Shown here: piece by piece, positions 37,185 through 46,534 of the stretch
How the letters are laid out: the number at the start of each line of letters is the position of its first letter
How positions within the stretch are numbered: position 1 is the first letter of the stretch
From: Saccharospirillum sp. MSK14-1
Lineage (GTDB): Bacteria; Pseudomonadota; Gammaproteobacteria; Pseudomonadales; Natronospirillaceae
Length of the DNA stretch: 64,000 nt
NCBI RefSeq assembly: GCF_003054965.1
Contig: NZ_MIES01000005.1
Coordinates: 19,348-83,347, forward strand
Direction: 5' to 3'
Notes under the pieces: generated by a model
What the model was told of the DNA's origin: nothing
Databases searched by the model: none
Seen by the model: the letters and a program-made list of their open reading frames with translations, nothing else
Position numbers and translations under genes: made by a program

Positions 37185-37359
37185 GGCGGTCCTCGCGGCG
37201 GGCGCTCAAGGTACCAGAAGCGCCTTGCGATGTCTTAGTCATCCGCGACTCAGTCTCAAGCTTGACGCCACCCGGCCGATGTTCTGGTTTGCAGCTTGGC
37301 GGACCCCTGACTAGGCTGAATAGGAGGGTTGGTGTGAACCAACCATAAGGAGCCGATCG

Positions 37360-37806
37360 ATGACGATGTCGAACGAAATGTGGGTCGTGGTGTTTCTCGA
37401 CCAAGAACCGCTGGCCTTTCCGGCCACGCTGATCAAAGAAGTGGTGCCCTGGCAACCGCTCAATCCAGTACCCAGCACGGCGCTGGGCGTCATGGGGTTG
37501 GTGGGATTGCGCGGTGAAACACTGGCGGTGATCGATCTGTTGCGCATGACCGGACACGGCCAATTGGATGATCCACAGTTTATGCTGATTGTCGATTTTC
37601 CGGAGTCGCGTATGGGCCTGGCCGTGGCGCGCGTGGAAGGGGTGCAATACTTCAATACCGAAGACGCCGACACCAATATGGCTGGTGGTTATATTCAGGC
37701 CACGGCAGAGCGCGACGGCCGCCTTTACCAACTCATCAATCCGACCGGGTTAGAGCAATTGATCGGCCAGCACACCGATGTGGGTGCGCTGGTGCGCGAT
37801 TTTTAA
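37360..37806 (+). CDS. CheW-like domain protein
   Basis: 148 residues with a single CheW domain: VVVFLDQEPLAFPATLIKEVVPWQPLNPVPSTALGVMGLVGLRGETLAVIDLLRMTG is the typical first two-thirds (short core: GVMGLVGLRGETLAVIDL). An AAGGAG Shine-Dalgarno precedes the ATG. No other chemotaxis gene is nearby. It could scaffold a remote chemosensory array or a chemosensory-like system. The stop overlaps the convergent CHASE-GGDEF gene by 4 bp. Confidence 0.88.
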   Translation: MTMSNEMWVVVFLDQEPLAFPATLIKEVVPWQPLNPVPSTALGVMGLVGLRGETLAVIDLLRMTGHGQLDDPQFMLIVDFPESRMGLAVARVEGVQYFNTEDADTNMAGGYIQATAERDGRLYQLINPTGLEQLIGQHTDVGALVRDF

Positions 37807-39359
37807 TCCACCTCCTGTAACTTGTGACACGCCACTACCCGATTGCGCCCGGCTTCTTTCGCTTCATAAAGGGCGTCGTCGGCGCCTTCGGTCAGCATCT
37901 CCGGTGAATCATTGAGCCCAGGCTGGCCGGCACACACACCGGCGCTGATGGTCACCACTGACGCTGCTTCTGAGAAGGCATGCGGCAACTGCAAATTCTC
38001 CACCACCTGTCGGCATTGCTCAGCCACCTGAACCGGCGCTTCAGTGTGCGGCAAAATGATGGCAAATTCCTCCCCACCATAACGCGCCACCAGATCAAGC
38101 GGTCGCTGAGCGATGCTCTGCAGTGCTTCGGCCACACGACGCAGGCACTGATCACCGGCCGGGTGTCCGTATTCATCGTTGTAGTTTTTGAAGTGGTCAA
38201 TGTCGATCATGACCAGCGCGACGGCCGTCCCCTCACGCTGAGCCCGCGCCCATTCCTGTGACAAGTGTTGATCAAAGTGACGCCGATTCGCCAAGCCAGT
38301 CAGCCCATCGGTCAAGGAAATACGTTCCAACTGATCACGCGCGGCCTGCAACTCGCGGTTGCGCTTCAAGGTGGCAATGACATAGCCACTGATCAGGACG
38401 ATAAACAGCAGGCCGCCACCAAACACCAACCAGGGCAGGTAGCTGCGTTGCCCCACAGCAAACCCTCGAGCGGGAATGGCTTCAATCAGCCACTGGCGGC
38501 CGCCGACATCAAACGCCTCTGATTCATAACGCCAGGGTAGATGCCAGGCCTTAACGCCCGGCGGAATGTTTTCGAACAGCACTTCATCGGTGCCACTGCT
38601 CCGGTCGATGATGCGGATGCAGATATCACCCGAAGAGGACGCACCTATGGATTGCTGATACAACGCAGCAACCCGATACACGCCATTAAAAAACCCTCGC
38701 AATTGGGCGCGTCGTTCCTGCGGCTGCTCTGGCAGGCCGTCATAGAGCGCGGAAAACACCAGAAAACCTTGCTGATTTTCCGGCTCCTGTACCAACTGAA
38801 TGCCTGCCGTCGCAACCAATCGTCCGCTGTCGCGGGCTTCGAGCAGGGCGCGCAAACGACGCTCCTCACTCGCCAGATCATAGCCAACGGCGGCCTGATT
38901 GGTGGCCAGTGGTTCGATGAAAACAACCGGAACATAGCGGTCACGTTGCGCCACAACAGCCTTGCCGTTGTCGGTATCGGCCCGTTCAAACACTTCGAAA
39001 TCGGGTATCGACTGACGCATTTGCTGCTCTAAAGGCTGCAACTGTGACTGATTCACCCAGGGCGCCCAGGCAAACGCCTGGATCGCTGGGGAGCGCCGCA
39101 ATACCCCTTGGGTCACACGATTGAATAACGGCAGATTGATGTTATCAACCGTCGACAAGGCTTGATTGAGGGCGTACAGAATTTCCAGGTTAAGCAACAC
39201 TTCACGTTCAAACGCCACGACGTGTTGGTCAACTTCGGCTTGAAAGCTTTGCTGTATTGCCGCGCTTTCATTGTTGTACAGACTGCGCGACAAAACGGCC
39301 AAACAACCGACCCCGATCACTGCGAGACTCAGAACCACCCGGTTGGTACTTACTTTCAC
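37803..39359 (-). CDS. CHASE-domain membrane diguanylate cyclase (GGDEF)
   Basis: 518 residues from the GTG at 39359, with GGAGG ten bases upstream; a TTG at 39386 is less likely. Architecture: N-terminal helix; CHASE sensor domain (FAWAPWVNQSQL, YVPVVFIEPLATNQAAVGYDL); second helix (YLPWLVFGGGLLFIVLISGYVIATL); GGDEF domain with LTDGLTGLANRRHFDQHL and the active-site motif RYGGEEFAIILPHT. It should synthesise cyclic-di-GMP in response to an extracytoplasmic ligand. No EAL domain and no obvious RxxD inhibitory site before GGEEF. Confidence 0.92.
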   Translation of the reverse strand: MKVSTNRVVLSLAVIGVGCLAVLSRSLYNNESAAIQQSFQAEVDQHVVAFEREVLLNLEILYALNQALSTVDNINLPLFNRVTQGVLRRSPAIQAFAWAPWVNQSQLQPLEQQMRQSIPDFEVFERADTDNGKAVVAQRDRYVPVVFIEPLATNQAAVGYDLASEERRLRALLEARDSGRLVATAGIQLVQEPENQQGFLVFSALYDGLPEQPQERRAQLRGFFNGVYRVAALYQQSIGASSSGDICIRIIDRSSGTDEVLFENIPPGVKAWHLPWRYESEAFDVGGRQWLIEAIPARGFAVGQRSYLPWLVFGGGLLFIVLISGYVIATLKRNRELQAARDQLERISLTDGLTGLANRRHFDQHLSQEWARAQREGTAVALVMIDIDHFKNYNDEYGHPAGDQCLRRVAEALQSIAQRPLDLVARYGGEEFAIILPHTEAPVQVAEQCRQVVENLQLPHAFSEAASVVTISAGVCAGQPGLNDSPEMLTEGADDALYEAKEAGRNRVVACHKLQEVD

Positions 39360-39447
39360 AACCGCCACGCCTCCCGGGCAAAGCAATTATTGCAATCCAC
39401 TAAGCCTAGACCAGGTTGTCATAAATGGGAGATTTGTGGGAAAAAAC

Positions 39448-41721
39448 TCACCCGGCAGGGGCCAGGCCTAACGCCGACAACGGAATGCCAATTTTCTTCA
39501 ACGCCAATTGCAGCGTCGAGCGAACCAGGCGCGGGTTGTCCAGATGCAGTAGGCCCGCCACCACCTGTTCGGCCCAATCGGTATCAATTTGTCGCAACAC
39601 CGATTTAACACGCAATAAGTTAGAACTGCTCATCGACAGTTGCCGATAGCCCAGCCCGACCAAAATGACCGCGCCTAACGCATCACCGGCCAACTCACCA
39701 CACAAACTGACCGGAACCCCGGCATGGTTGCCCGCATCGATCACCACTTTGAGCGCTTTGAGGACAGCCGGATGCAAGGCATCGTAGATGGCGGCAACAC
39801 GCGGGTTATTGCGGTCGACGGCCAGCAAATATTGGGTCAGATCGTTACTGCCGACGGAAATAAAATCCACCTGGCTGGCCAGTTCGGAAATCAGATAGAC
39901 CGCGGACGGCACTTCGACCATAACACCCACGTCCGGCACCCGAACCGACAGGCCTTCTTCGTTCAATTCCATCGCCGCCCGATGGATGATCGCCAGCGCT
40001 TCTTCGACTTCGCTGACACTGGTCACCATGGGCAGCATGACCTTTAGGTTATTCAGCCCTTCGCTGGCACGCAGCATGGCCCGCACCTGAACCATAAACA
40101 GCTCAGGGTGATCGAGCATTACGCGAATACCGCGCCAACCGAGGAAGGGGTTGTCTTCAACGATGGGGAAATAGGTCAGGCTTTTATCGCCCCCGACGTC
40201 GAGTGTCCGCATGGTGACCGGGCGCGGCGCAAATGCCTCTAACTGAGCGCGATAGATCGCCGCCTGCTCTTCTTCCGACGGAAAGCGCTGGCGCATCATA
40301 AAGGGCACTTCGGTCCGGAACAGACCCACACCGTCGGCGCCTCTGTCCTGCGAGCGGAGAATGTCGGTCTGTAAACCGGTGTTAACCAGCAACGTAATGG
40401 CCAGCCCATCCCGCGTAGTGCCCGGCTCATCTTTCAGCGATTCAAGCCCGGCCTCACGAGCGGCCTCTTCACGACACACGGCTTCAAAATGTCGGCGTTT
40501 TTCATCCGACAGGCGGTAATACAGATGGCCGCGATAGCCATCGATCACCAGCGCCTCGCCCTGTAACGCCTGCCAGGGCAATTCCTGAACGCCCATCACC
40601 GTCGGGATATCCAGCGCCCGCGCCAGAATGGCAATGTGGGAGTTGGCGGAGCCGCGAGTACAGACGATGCCGGCAATTTTGGCACCGGTCAGTTCACCAA
40701 AGACCGTCGGCGAGATTTCTTCGCCGATGAGGATGGCATCGTCCGGGATGGCCTGAGTCGGTGTTGATTCTTGCAAATAAGCCAGCACGCGCCGGCCCAG
40801 ATCGCGCATGTCCGCCGCGCGCTCGCGCAAGTAGGCATCGTCCATTTTCTCAAAATGATCGATGTAACCGCGCATCACTCCGGCCAGAGCACTTTGCGCC
40901 CACTCACCCTGACGAATGCGCTCGATAACGGCTTCGCCCAAGGCAGCATCATCAAGAATATCGACATACACGTTAAACAGGGCCAACTCTTCCGGGCGCA
41001 GCTCGATCTGCAATTTATCCCGGGTGGCGCGCAGTTCAGTCCGGACGCCGCCCAGCGCCTGATGAAACAGGGCCACCTCAGCTTCGATGTCGTCAGTTGG
41101 GCGATAGCGCACGGCTTTTAGATCGGCAGGCGGCAACAACACATGCCCCTGACCGATGGCAACACCCTGCGCACCGGGCACGCCCTGGAAGCGCACATCG
41201 GTTTGCTCATCACCCAGCAAGTTCAAGCCTGACAGGGCTCCGGTGGCTTCAGCGTGGGCAATGACACCCGCCAGCTGAGCCGACAACGTCACCAGGAAGG
41301 CTTCTTCTTCATCGCCAAAGCGACCGGCTTCGGTTTTCTGGATGGTCAACACACCGAGCAATTTACGGTGGTGAATAATCGGAACCGCTAAGGTGCCTTT
41401 GTAGGGCTCTTCGCCCAGGCCAGGCACCAGATGATAATTAGGATGGCGAGTGGCATCGCCCAGATTGATCGGCTCTTCACGCTTGCCGACCAAACCGATC
41501 AGGCCCTGATTCTGAGTGAGCGTCAGCTTGCCAATGGCGTCAGCACTCAAGCCGTCGGTGGCCATCAAGACGTAACGTTCGACATGCGCATCCCACAGGA
41601 ATACCGAACACACCTGCACTTCCATACCGGCGCGAATGCGGCCAACCAGAGTGCGCAGAGAACTTTGCAGATCCCGCGCGCTGTTGACTTCTTCGACTAC
41701 CTGGCGAAGCAGGTGCAACAT
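39448..41721 (-). CDS. ptsP: Phosphoenolpyruvate-protein phosphotransferase PtsP (EI-Ntr)
   Basis: 757 residues from the ATG at 41721 (MLHLLRQVVEEVNSARDLQSSL), which matches the known PtsP start; a longer frame upstream runs through rppH. An N-terminal GAF domain (VCSVFLWDAHVERYVLMATDGL; GTLAVPIIHHRKLLGVLTIQK) is followed by enzyme-I domains. The phospho-histidine is in GIVCTRGSANSHIAILARAL, and the PEP-binding TIM barrel contains VGLFRTEVPFM, TLDVGGDK and SVGSNDLTQYLLAVDR. It is the first component of the nitrogen PTS and is adjacent to rppH, the usual gammaproteobacterial order. Confidence 0.97.
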   Translation of the reverse strand: MLHLLRQVVEEVNSARDLQSSLRTLVGRIRAGMEVQVCSVFLWDAHVERYVLMATDGLSADAIGKLTLTQNQGLIGLVGKREEPINLGDATRHPNYHLVPGLGEEPYKGTLAVPIIHHRKLLGVLTIQKTEAGRFGDEEEAFLVTLSAQLAGVIAHAEATGALSGLNLLGDEQTDVRFQGVPGAQGVAIGQGHVLLPPADLKAVRYRPTDDIEAEVALFHQALGGVRTELRATRDKLQIELRPEELALFNVYVDILDDAALGEAVIERIRQGEWAQSALAGVMRGYIDHFEKMDDAYLRERAADMRDLGRRVLAYLQESTPTQAIPDDAILIGEEISPTVFGELTGAKIAGIVCTRGSANSHIAILARALDIPTVMGVQELPWQALQGEALVIDGYRGHLYYRLSDEKRRHFEAVCREEAAREAGLESLKDEPGTTRDGLAITLLVNTGLQTDILRSQDRGADGVGLFRTEVPFMMRQRFPSEEEQAAIYRAQLEAFAPRPVTMRTLDVGGDKSLTYFPIVEDNPFLGWRGIRVMLDHPELFMVQVRAMLRASEGLNNLKVMLPMVTSVSEVEEALAIIHRAAMELNEEGLSVRVPDVGVMVEVPSAVYLISELASQVDFISVGSNDLTQYLLAVDRNNPRVAAIYDALHPAVLKALKVVIDAGNHAGVPVSLCGELAGDALGAVILVGLGYRQLSMSSSNLLRVKSVLRQIDTDWAEQVVAGLLHLDNPRLVRSTLQLALKKIGIPLSALGLAPAG

Positions 41722-41722
41722 G

Positions 41723-42214
41723 TCAGCCACGAATACGCTGCTCCCGATTGATGCGTGGTGCCAATTCAGCCAACGCCTGCCGGTAAACCGACCGCTTGAA
41801 CGACACGACCTTGGCCAGCGGGTACCAGTAAGACACCCACTGCCAGCCATCGAATTCCGGGTCATCGCTGCCATTAAGCTGAACGTCTTCATCGGCGCAC
41901 AGCATGCGCAGCAAAAACCACTTTTGTTTTTGTCCGATACAGATGGGCAGGGCGTTATAACGAATCATGCGTTTGGGCAGGCGGTAACGCAGCCAGTCGC
42001 GGGTGCAGGCGAGGACTTCAACGTCGTCCTCACCCAGGCCAACTTCTTCACGCAATTCGCGATAAAGCGCGTCCAGCGGCGTCTCCTGAGCGCGAATACC
42101 ACCCTGAGGAAATTGCCAAGCATCCTGACCGATACGACGAGCCCACAGAACCTGGTTCTGGCCGTTAGTCAGAATGATGCCCACATTGGGGCGATAGCCA
42201 TCAGAATCGATCAT
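41723..42214 (-). CDS. rppH: RNA pyrophosphohydrolase
   Basis: 163 residues from [15 protein letters not shown], the canonical RppH start, at 42214; a GTG two codons upstream is also in frame. The Nudix box is [23 protein letters not shown] (Gx5Ex7REUxEExGU). The enzyme removes pyrophosphate from mRNA 5' ends and so triggers decay. One base separates it from ptsP. The position just upstream of ptsP is standard in gammaproteobacteria. Confidence 0.97.
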   Translation of the reverse strand: MIDSDGYRPNVGIILTNGQNQVLWARRIGQDAWQFPQGGIRAQETPLDALYRELREEVGLGEDDVEVLACTRDWLRYRLPKRMIRYNALPICIGQKQKWFLLRMLCADEDVQLNGSDDPEFDGWQWVSYWYPLAKVVSFKRSVYRQALAELAPRINREQRIRG

Positions 42215-42455
42215 CGCCACTGCCGCTTTATCGCAGGGCCGGCACGGGGTGCCGGCCGGTTAACCGGGCCCCTGAGGGGTCTGTGGGGGCGACCCTGAAG
42301 CCAAACCCCCATGCAGGCATTGTTCCACAAGCCTTGGCAAACACCAAACGGGCGCGCCTGAGACCGCCTGACGCTTGTACCGCCTGGTTAGAATCCGTAC
42401 TCTTAGCACCCTTGAGCGCCCGTTCTGGGCGCGTTTTGTCTCTAAGGAAGTTGTC

Positions 42456-43127
42456 TTGACCCTGGCCATTTTTGACCTTGACCAAACCTTGCTAACCGGC
42501 GATTCCGATCACGCCTGGGGCGAATTTCTGGTTGAGTCCGGTCTCGTTGATGCGGAAACCGTATTAACCGCCAACGACCAGTTTTTTGCTGACTATCAAG
42601 CCGGTCGGCTCGATATTCAGGCTTACCTGCTGTTCGTGCTGGAATTCCTGGCACACAAAGATCCCGCCGAACTGGCCGAACTGCATCGTCGTTTTATGGA
42701 CGCCAAAATCATCCCCATGATTCAGGCAGGTACTCAGGCGTTGCTCGATAAGCACCGTGATCTTGGTCACACCTTGATGATCATCACCGCCACCAACCGT
42801 TTTGTTACCGGCCCTATCGCCCAATATCTCGGCATTGAACATCTGATCGCCTGCGAGGCTGAGCAAGTTAATGGTCGCTACACCGGCCGCCCCGAAGGCG
42901 TTCCCAGCTTCCGCGAAGGCAAGGTGACGCGCCTGGAAGCCTGGCTGAAAGAACACGCTGAAACGCTGGACGGTGCCTGGTTTTATAGCGATTCGCACAA
43001 TGATCTGCCCTTGCTGTCATTGGTCGATCACCCGGTTGCCGTCGATCCAGACGCTCGCTTGCAGGCCGAAGCAGAACAACGTGGTTGGTCCATCATCAGT
43101 TTGAGGGAAACACATGCCGAATTTTAA
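42456..43127 (+). CDS. HAD-superfamily hydrolase (subfamily IB, SerB-like phosphatase)
   Basis: 223 residues from a TTG at 42456, preceded at five bases by AAGGAAG and leading directly into the catalytic strand (MTLAIFDLDQTLLTGDSD, DxD motif). Other HAD motifs: TATNRFVTGPIA (motif II), Lys near EGKVTRLEAWL (motif III) and YSDSHNDLPLL (motif IV). This is the HAD-IB phosphoserine-phosphatase-like group often found beside rppH. The substrate is unknown. The 3' end overlaps the imelysin-like gene by 14 bp. Confidence 0.9.
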   Translation: MTLAIFDLDQTLLTGDSDHAWGEFLVESGLVDAETVLTANDQFFADYQAGRLDIQAYLLFVLEFLAHKDPAELAELHRRFMDAKIIPMIQAGTQALLDKHRDLGHTLMIITATNRFVTGPIAQYLGIEHLIACEAEQVNGRYTGRPEGVPSFREGKVTRLEAWLKEHAETLDGAWFYSDSHNDLPLLSLVDHPVAVDPDARLQAEAEQRGWSIISLRETHAEF

Positions 43128-44286
43128 GTGCTCCGGCATTCGACACGGCGCTATCCTGATCGGGCTGGGATTCTTTCTCAGCGCCTGCTCAGACCCCGAC
43201 CCGGAGGCGATCGAGCTGGAGTCTTTGTTGCCATCAGAAGCCGCCCAGGACGAGACCGTCGACAGCGGACCGCGCTTTGCAGCCGCAGCCGACCTCGTGC
43301 GCTCGACGGCGCAACGCCAGGGTGCGTCGCTGATGCAAGCCTGCTCCGATCTTGAGGCAGGCGTCACCGATTTTCTCGCCGAGCCCAACAGCGCCAATCG
43401 CGATCTGGCGCGCGCCGCCTGGCATCATTGCTATGAACAATGGAATCGTTTCCGTCCGTTTAATCAGCGCGCGTTCACCGTGACTGAGCAAGCGCAATTC
43501 CGCCGCACTGAAAGCCTGATCAATATCCGGCCTTTCCAACCCGGTTATATCGATGGCCTGCCCGACTACCCGTACAGCGGACTCGTGCATGAAAGTGGCT
43601 TGGACCTGACCCTGGAAAACCTCGTCGATCAGCATCAAATGATGGATGCCGAATCGCCGTCTCTGGGATTTCCAGTGGTGGAAACATTTCTCTGGCGCGA
43701 ACCGCTCACCGAATCCTGGTTACCGGTCGCTAACAACGATGCCGCCGTGGTTGAACGCCGCCATCGCTATCTGCGTCTGGCGACCGAACACCTGCTGACG
43801 CAACTGCAAAGCGCGGCCAACCGCTGGCAGGGCGAAACCGGCTTTGATGTGCTCACCGAAGAAGGTCAATTGCGGTTGATCTGGCAAAGTCTGCAACGCC
43901 TGGCTCAGGTTGAGCTGCTCAGTTACAGCTTTGCCGACGGCACTTTGGACGAAAGCAGCTGGCATCACCTCAGCGCCGAAGCTGGCCAGGGCCGCCGTCA
44001 TTTGCTGGCGCGTTTGGATGGGATTCAAGCGTTGATGCAAGCGAACGAGGAAGACGCTGGCTCCCTGGCTTCCTGGCTCGACCGTGCCGATACCGACATA
44101 ACCAGCGACCTGGTCAATGAGCACTTGGCCAATGCACGAACGGCGATATCCGCCCTGCCAGAAGACTATACCTTTGGCGAGATCGACCCGGACACGTGGC
44201 AGAGTACCCGTCAGGCAGTGGCTCAAGTCGCAGTCGACTTCAACACGCTGTCACGCCAATTGGGTTTGGATTTATTTACCGAGTAA
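43114..44286 (+). CDS. Imelysin-like lipoprotein (peptidase M75 family), motif variant
   Basis: 390 residues. The lipoprotein signal is LIGLGFFLSACSDPDPEAIEL (lipobox LSAC). The imelysin fold is indicated by ARAAWHHCYEQWNRFRPFNQRAF in the first bundle and GFPVVETFLWREPL in the second. The usual GxHxxE motif reads G-F-P-V-V-E, so the histidine is replaced by proline while the Glu is kept. Imelysins are periplasmic or outer-membrane iron-regulated proteins. The loss of the His argues against canonical metal binding. Confidence 0.83.
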   Translation: MPNFKCSGIRHGAILIGLGFFLSACSDPDPEAIELESLLPSEAAQDETVDSGPRFAAAADLVRSTAQRQGASLMQACSDLEAGVTDFLAEPNSANRDLARAAWHHCYEQWNRFRPFNQRAFTVTEQAQFRRTESLINIRPFQPGYIDGLPDYPYSGLVHESGLDLTLENLVDQHQMMDAESPSLGFPVVETFLWREPLTESWLPVANNDAAVVERRHRYLRLATEHLLTQLQSAANRWQGETGFDVLTEEGQLRLIWQSLQRLAQVELLSYSFADGTLDESSWHHLSAEAGQGRRHLLARLDGIQALMQANEEDAGSLASWLDRADTDITSDLVNEHLANARTAISALPEDYTFGEIDPDTWQSTRQAVAQVAVDFNTLSRQLGLDLFTE

Positions 44287-44291
44287 ACCCG

Positions 44292-45101
44292 TTACTTTGG
44301 GTTAAGCAACGTCGGCAATAAATCAGGATCGGACACGGCGACAAACTCGGGGTTGAGCGTATTGGCTTTGCCATACTCCAACGCCGAGCCATCCCACTGC
44401 ACCAAGGCGCCACCCGCTGCTTCCAAAATGGCTTGTGGCGCTGCGGTATCCCATTCACTGGTCGGTCCCAGGCGCGGATATAAGTCAGCCAGACCCTCGG
44501 CCAGATGCATAAATTTCAACGCCGATCCCAACGACTGAGTTTCCACCTGATACCCCGCCGCTTCCAATCGTGGCCGCCACTGTCCTCGCCAGTCGGTACG
44601 ACGACTGCCGAGCACCCGCACCGCCTCCCCCGAACGACCGGCCCGCAATGGCTGACACTCATCGGGATGACCTATCTGAGGTGCAACTTCTAATCCGCCC
44701 CACCAGGCCAATCCTGTCACTGGCTGGTAGAGCATGCCAAACACCGGCTGGTTGTCGTCCATAAAAGCGACGTTGATGACAAACTCGCCGCTGCGATGCA
44801 GAAATTCCCGCGTGCCATCCATCGGATCGACCAGCCAATACTGCTGCCAATGGCGTCGTTCTTCCCAGGCAACCACCGCTTCTTCGGACAATACCGGCCG
44901 GTCTATCAGCTTAGGTAAGCCCGCCACCAGCGTTTCACTGGCGGCGATGTCGGCGGCCGTCACCGGCGAATCATCGGCTTTATGGTCGGTCTGCCAACGA
45001 CTGGCATCGCCATAGACCGCCAGAATACGATCCCCGGCGCTTTGCATCAGCCGGTACAGCGACGCGATGCGATCTGGGCCAAATTGAGGATCGAGCGACA
45101 T
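44292..45101 (-). CDS. cysQ: 3'(2'),5'-bisphosphate nucleotidase CysQ
   Basis: 269 residues from the ATG at 45101. The inositol-monophosphatase-like metal sites are present: SEEAVVAWEER (Glu) and LVDPMDGTREFLHRSGEF (DPxDGTxxF), then EWDTAAPQAILEAAGG. It hydrolyses PAP from sulfate assimilation and lipid pathways. A frame extension upstream to 45191 lacks homology. It converges with the imelysin-like gene, 5 bp between stops. Confidence 0.93.
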   Translation of the reverse strand: MSLDPQFGPDRIASLYRLMQSAGDRILAVYGDASRWQTDHKADDSPVTAADIAASETLVAGLPKLIDRPVLSEEAVVAWEERRHWQQYWLVDPMDGTREFLHRSGEFVINVAFMDDNQPVFGMLYQPVTGLAWWGGLEVAPQIGHPDECQPLRAGRSGEAVRVLGSRRTDWRGQWRPRLEAAGYQVETQSLGSALKFMHLAEGLADLYPRLGPTSEWDTAAPQAILEAAGGALVQWDGSALEYGKANTLNPEFVAVSDPDLLPTLLNPK

Positions 45102-45211
45102 AAGAGGACAACTTGCGGTCAGAGTGAACCCTGAGTTTAACACGCCACCCCTTGCAGAAGGCGATCGGGGCCCGCATCTTGGGCGCTTCATGCATCAACA
45201 GCGGAATCGGC

Positions 45212-45607
45212 ATGAACGACAGCACGCCGGTGCGGCTCGACAAATGGCTTTGGGCCGCCCGTTTTTACAAAACGCGCAACCTCGCCAAAGAAGCCATTGA
45301 AGGCGGCAAAGTGCATTACAACGGTGCTCGAGCCAAACCCAGTCGCACCATAGAAACCGGCGCAACGGTTCGGTTACGTCTAGGCTGGGATGAGATGACG
45401 GTGGTGATCGAAGCCATCAGCGACAAACGCCGTGGCGCACCCGAAGCCCGGCTGCTCTACAACGAAACGGCCGACTCGGTAGAGCAACGCGAGCAACGCA
45501 CTGCCCAGCGCAAAGCCGAACAGGCGCACCGGCTGGCACCGGACCAACGACCGAGCAAAAAACAGCGACGTGATATTCGTCGCCTTAAAGACACTCTTAA
45601 TACCTGA
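45212..45607 (+). CDS. hslR: Ribosome-associated heat shock protein Hsp15
   Basis: 131 residues from MNDSTPVRLDKWLWAARFYKTR. The S4 RNA-binding domain is unmistakable: RLDKWLWAARFYKTRNLAKEAIEGGKVHYNGARAKPSR. A basic C-terminal tail ends SKKQRRDIRRLKDTLNT. Hsp15 binds free 50S subunits carrying nascent chains. It directly precedes hslO, as in enterobacteria. Confidence 0.95.
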   Translation: MNDSTPVRLDKWLWAARFYKTRNLAKEAIEGGKVHYNGARAKPSRTIETGATVRLRLGWDEMTVVIEAISDKRRGAPEARLLYNETADSVEQREQRTAQRKAEQAHRLAPDQRPSKKQRRDIRRLKDTLNT

Positions 45608-45627
45608 CCGCGGATGACCCGAGTTTC

Positions 45628-46503
45628 ATGAGCAGCCCAGACCAAACGCAACGTTTTCTTTTCGATCAATCGCAGATTCGCGGCGAAATCACCGGCTTAA
45701 ACCAGAGCTACCTGGACGTGCTGGACAAGCACAACTACCCCGAACCGGTACAACGCCTGTTGGGTGAATTTATGGCAGCGGTGGCATTGCTCAGCGACAC
45801 ACTGAAATTCGAGGGTCGACTGAGCCTTCAGGTGCGCGGTGCCGGTCAGGTGCGCATGTTGATGGCTGAATGCCGTAACCACGAAGCGGTGCGCGCCATC
45901 GCTCAGTACACCGACGACTTCAGCGCCCAGGCGCCGCTGTTGGGACAAGGCCAGATGGCGATCACCATCGAACCGGACCAAGGCAAGCGTTATCAAGGTA
46001 TCGTGCCGATCGATGACGAAGACCAGTCACTCAGTCGCGCCGTGGAAGATTATTTCCGCCAATCCGAACAGATTCGTACCCGGCTTTGGTTGGCGGCCGA
46101 CGGCCAGCGTGCTGGCGGCGTGTTGATTCAGGCCATGCCGGAATCAGCCAGTGAAGGCAGCCTCGAAAACCCAGACACCGACGCCTGGGATCGGGTTACG
46201 CATTTGGCCGACACCCTGACCAACGACGAGTTACTGCAACTCGACAACCAGACCTTGCTGCACCGGTTGTTCCACGAAGAGCAACTGCGTCTGTTTGAAT
46301 CTCATGAATTGCGCTTTGAATGCACCTGCAGTCGCGAACGCTGCGCCAATGCCATTCTGACGCTGGGTGAGGAAGAAGCACTCAACGTGGTAGAAGAAGA
46401 AGGCGTCTTACACAGTGACTGCCAATTCTGCCACCAGCAATACCGCTTTGACCGAGACGACATCACCACGCTCTTTGCAGAGTATCGCCAGAATCTGAAC
46501 TGA
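45628..46503 (+). CDS. hslO: Redox-regulated chaperone Hsp33
   Basis: 291 residues. The C-terminal zinc switch has the CxC...CxxC spacing: FECTCSRERC and DCQFCHQQYRF. N-terminal core elements are RGEITGLNQSYLDVL, LMAECRNHEAVRAIAQY and YQGIVPI. Oxidation releases zinc and activates the holdase. Twenty bp follow hslR, so the two form an operon. Confidence 0.97.
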   Translation: MSSPDQTQRFLFDQSQIRGEITGLNQSYLDVLDKHNYPEPVQRLLGEFMAAVALLSDTLKFEGRLSLQVRGAGQVRMLMAECRNHEAVRAIAQYTDDFSAQAPLLGQGQMAITIEPDQGKRYQGIVPIDDEDQSLSRAVEDYFRQSEQIRTRLWLAADGQRAGGVLIQAMPESASEGSLENPDTDAWDRVTHLADTLTNDELLQLDNQTLLHRLFHEEQLRLFESHELRFECTCSRERCANAILTLGEEEALNVVEEEGVLHSDCQFCHQQYRFDRDDITTLFAEYRQNLN

Positions 46504-46521
46504 GCCCAGCGCTCAGTTCAG
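46495..46521. terminator. hslO: 11-bp hairpin after hslO
   Basis: CTGAACTGAGC and GCTCAGTTCAG form a perfect 11-bp stem with a 5-nt loop covering the hslO stop codon. No U-tract follows on either strand, so it may be a bidirectional or 3'-protective structure between the convergent genes. Confidence 0.45.
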
Positions 46522-46534
46522 ACGGTCCTGACCA

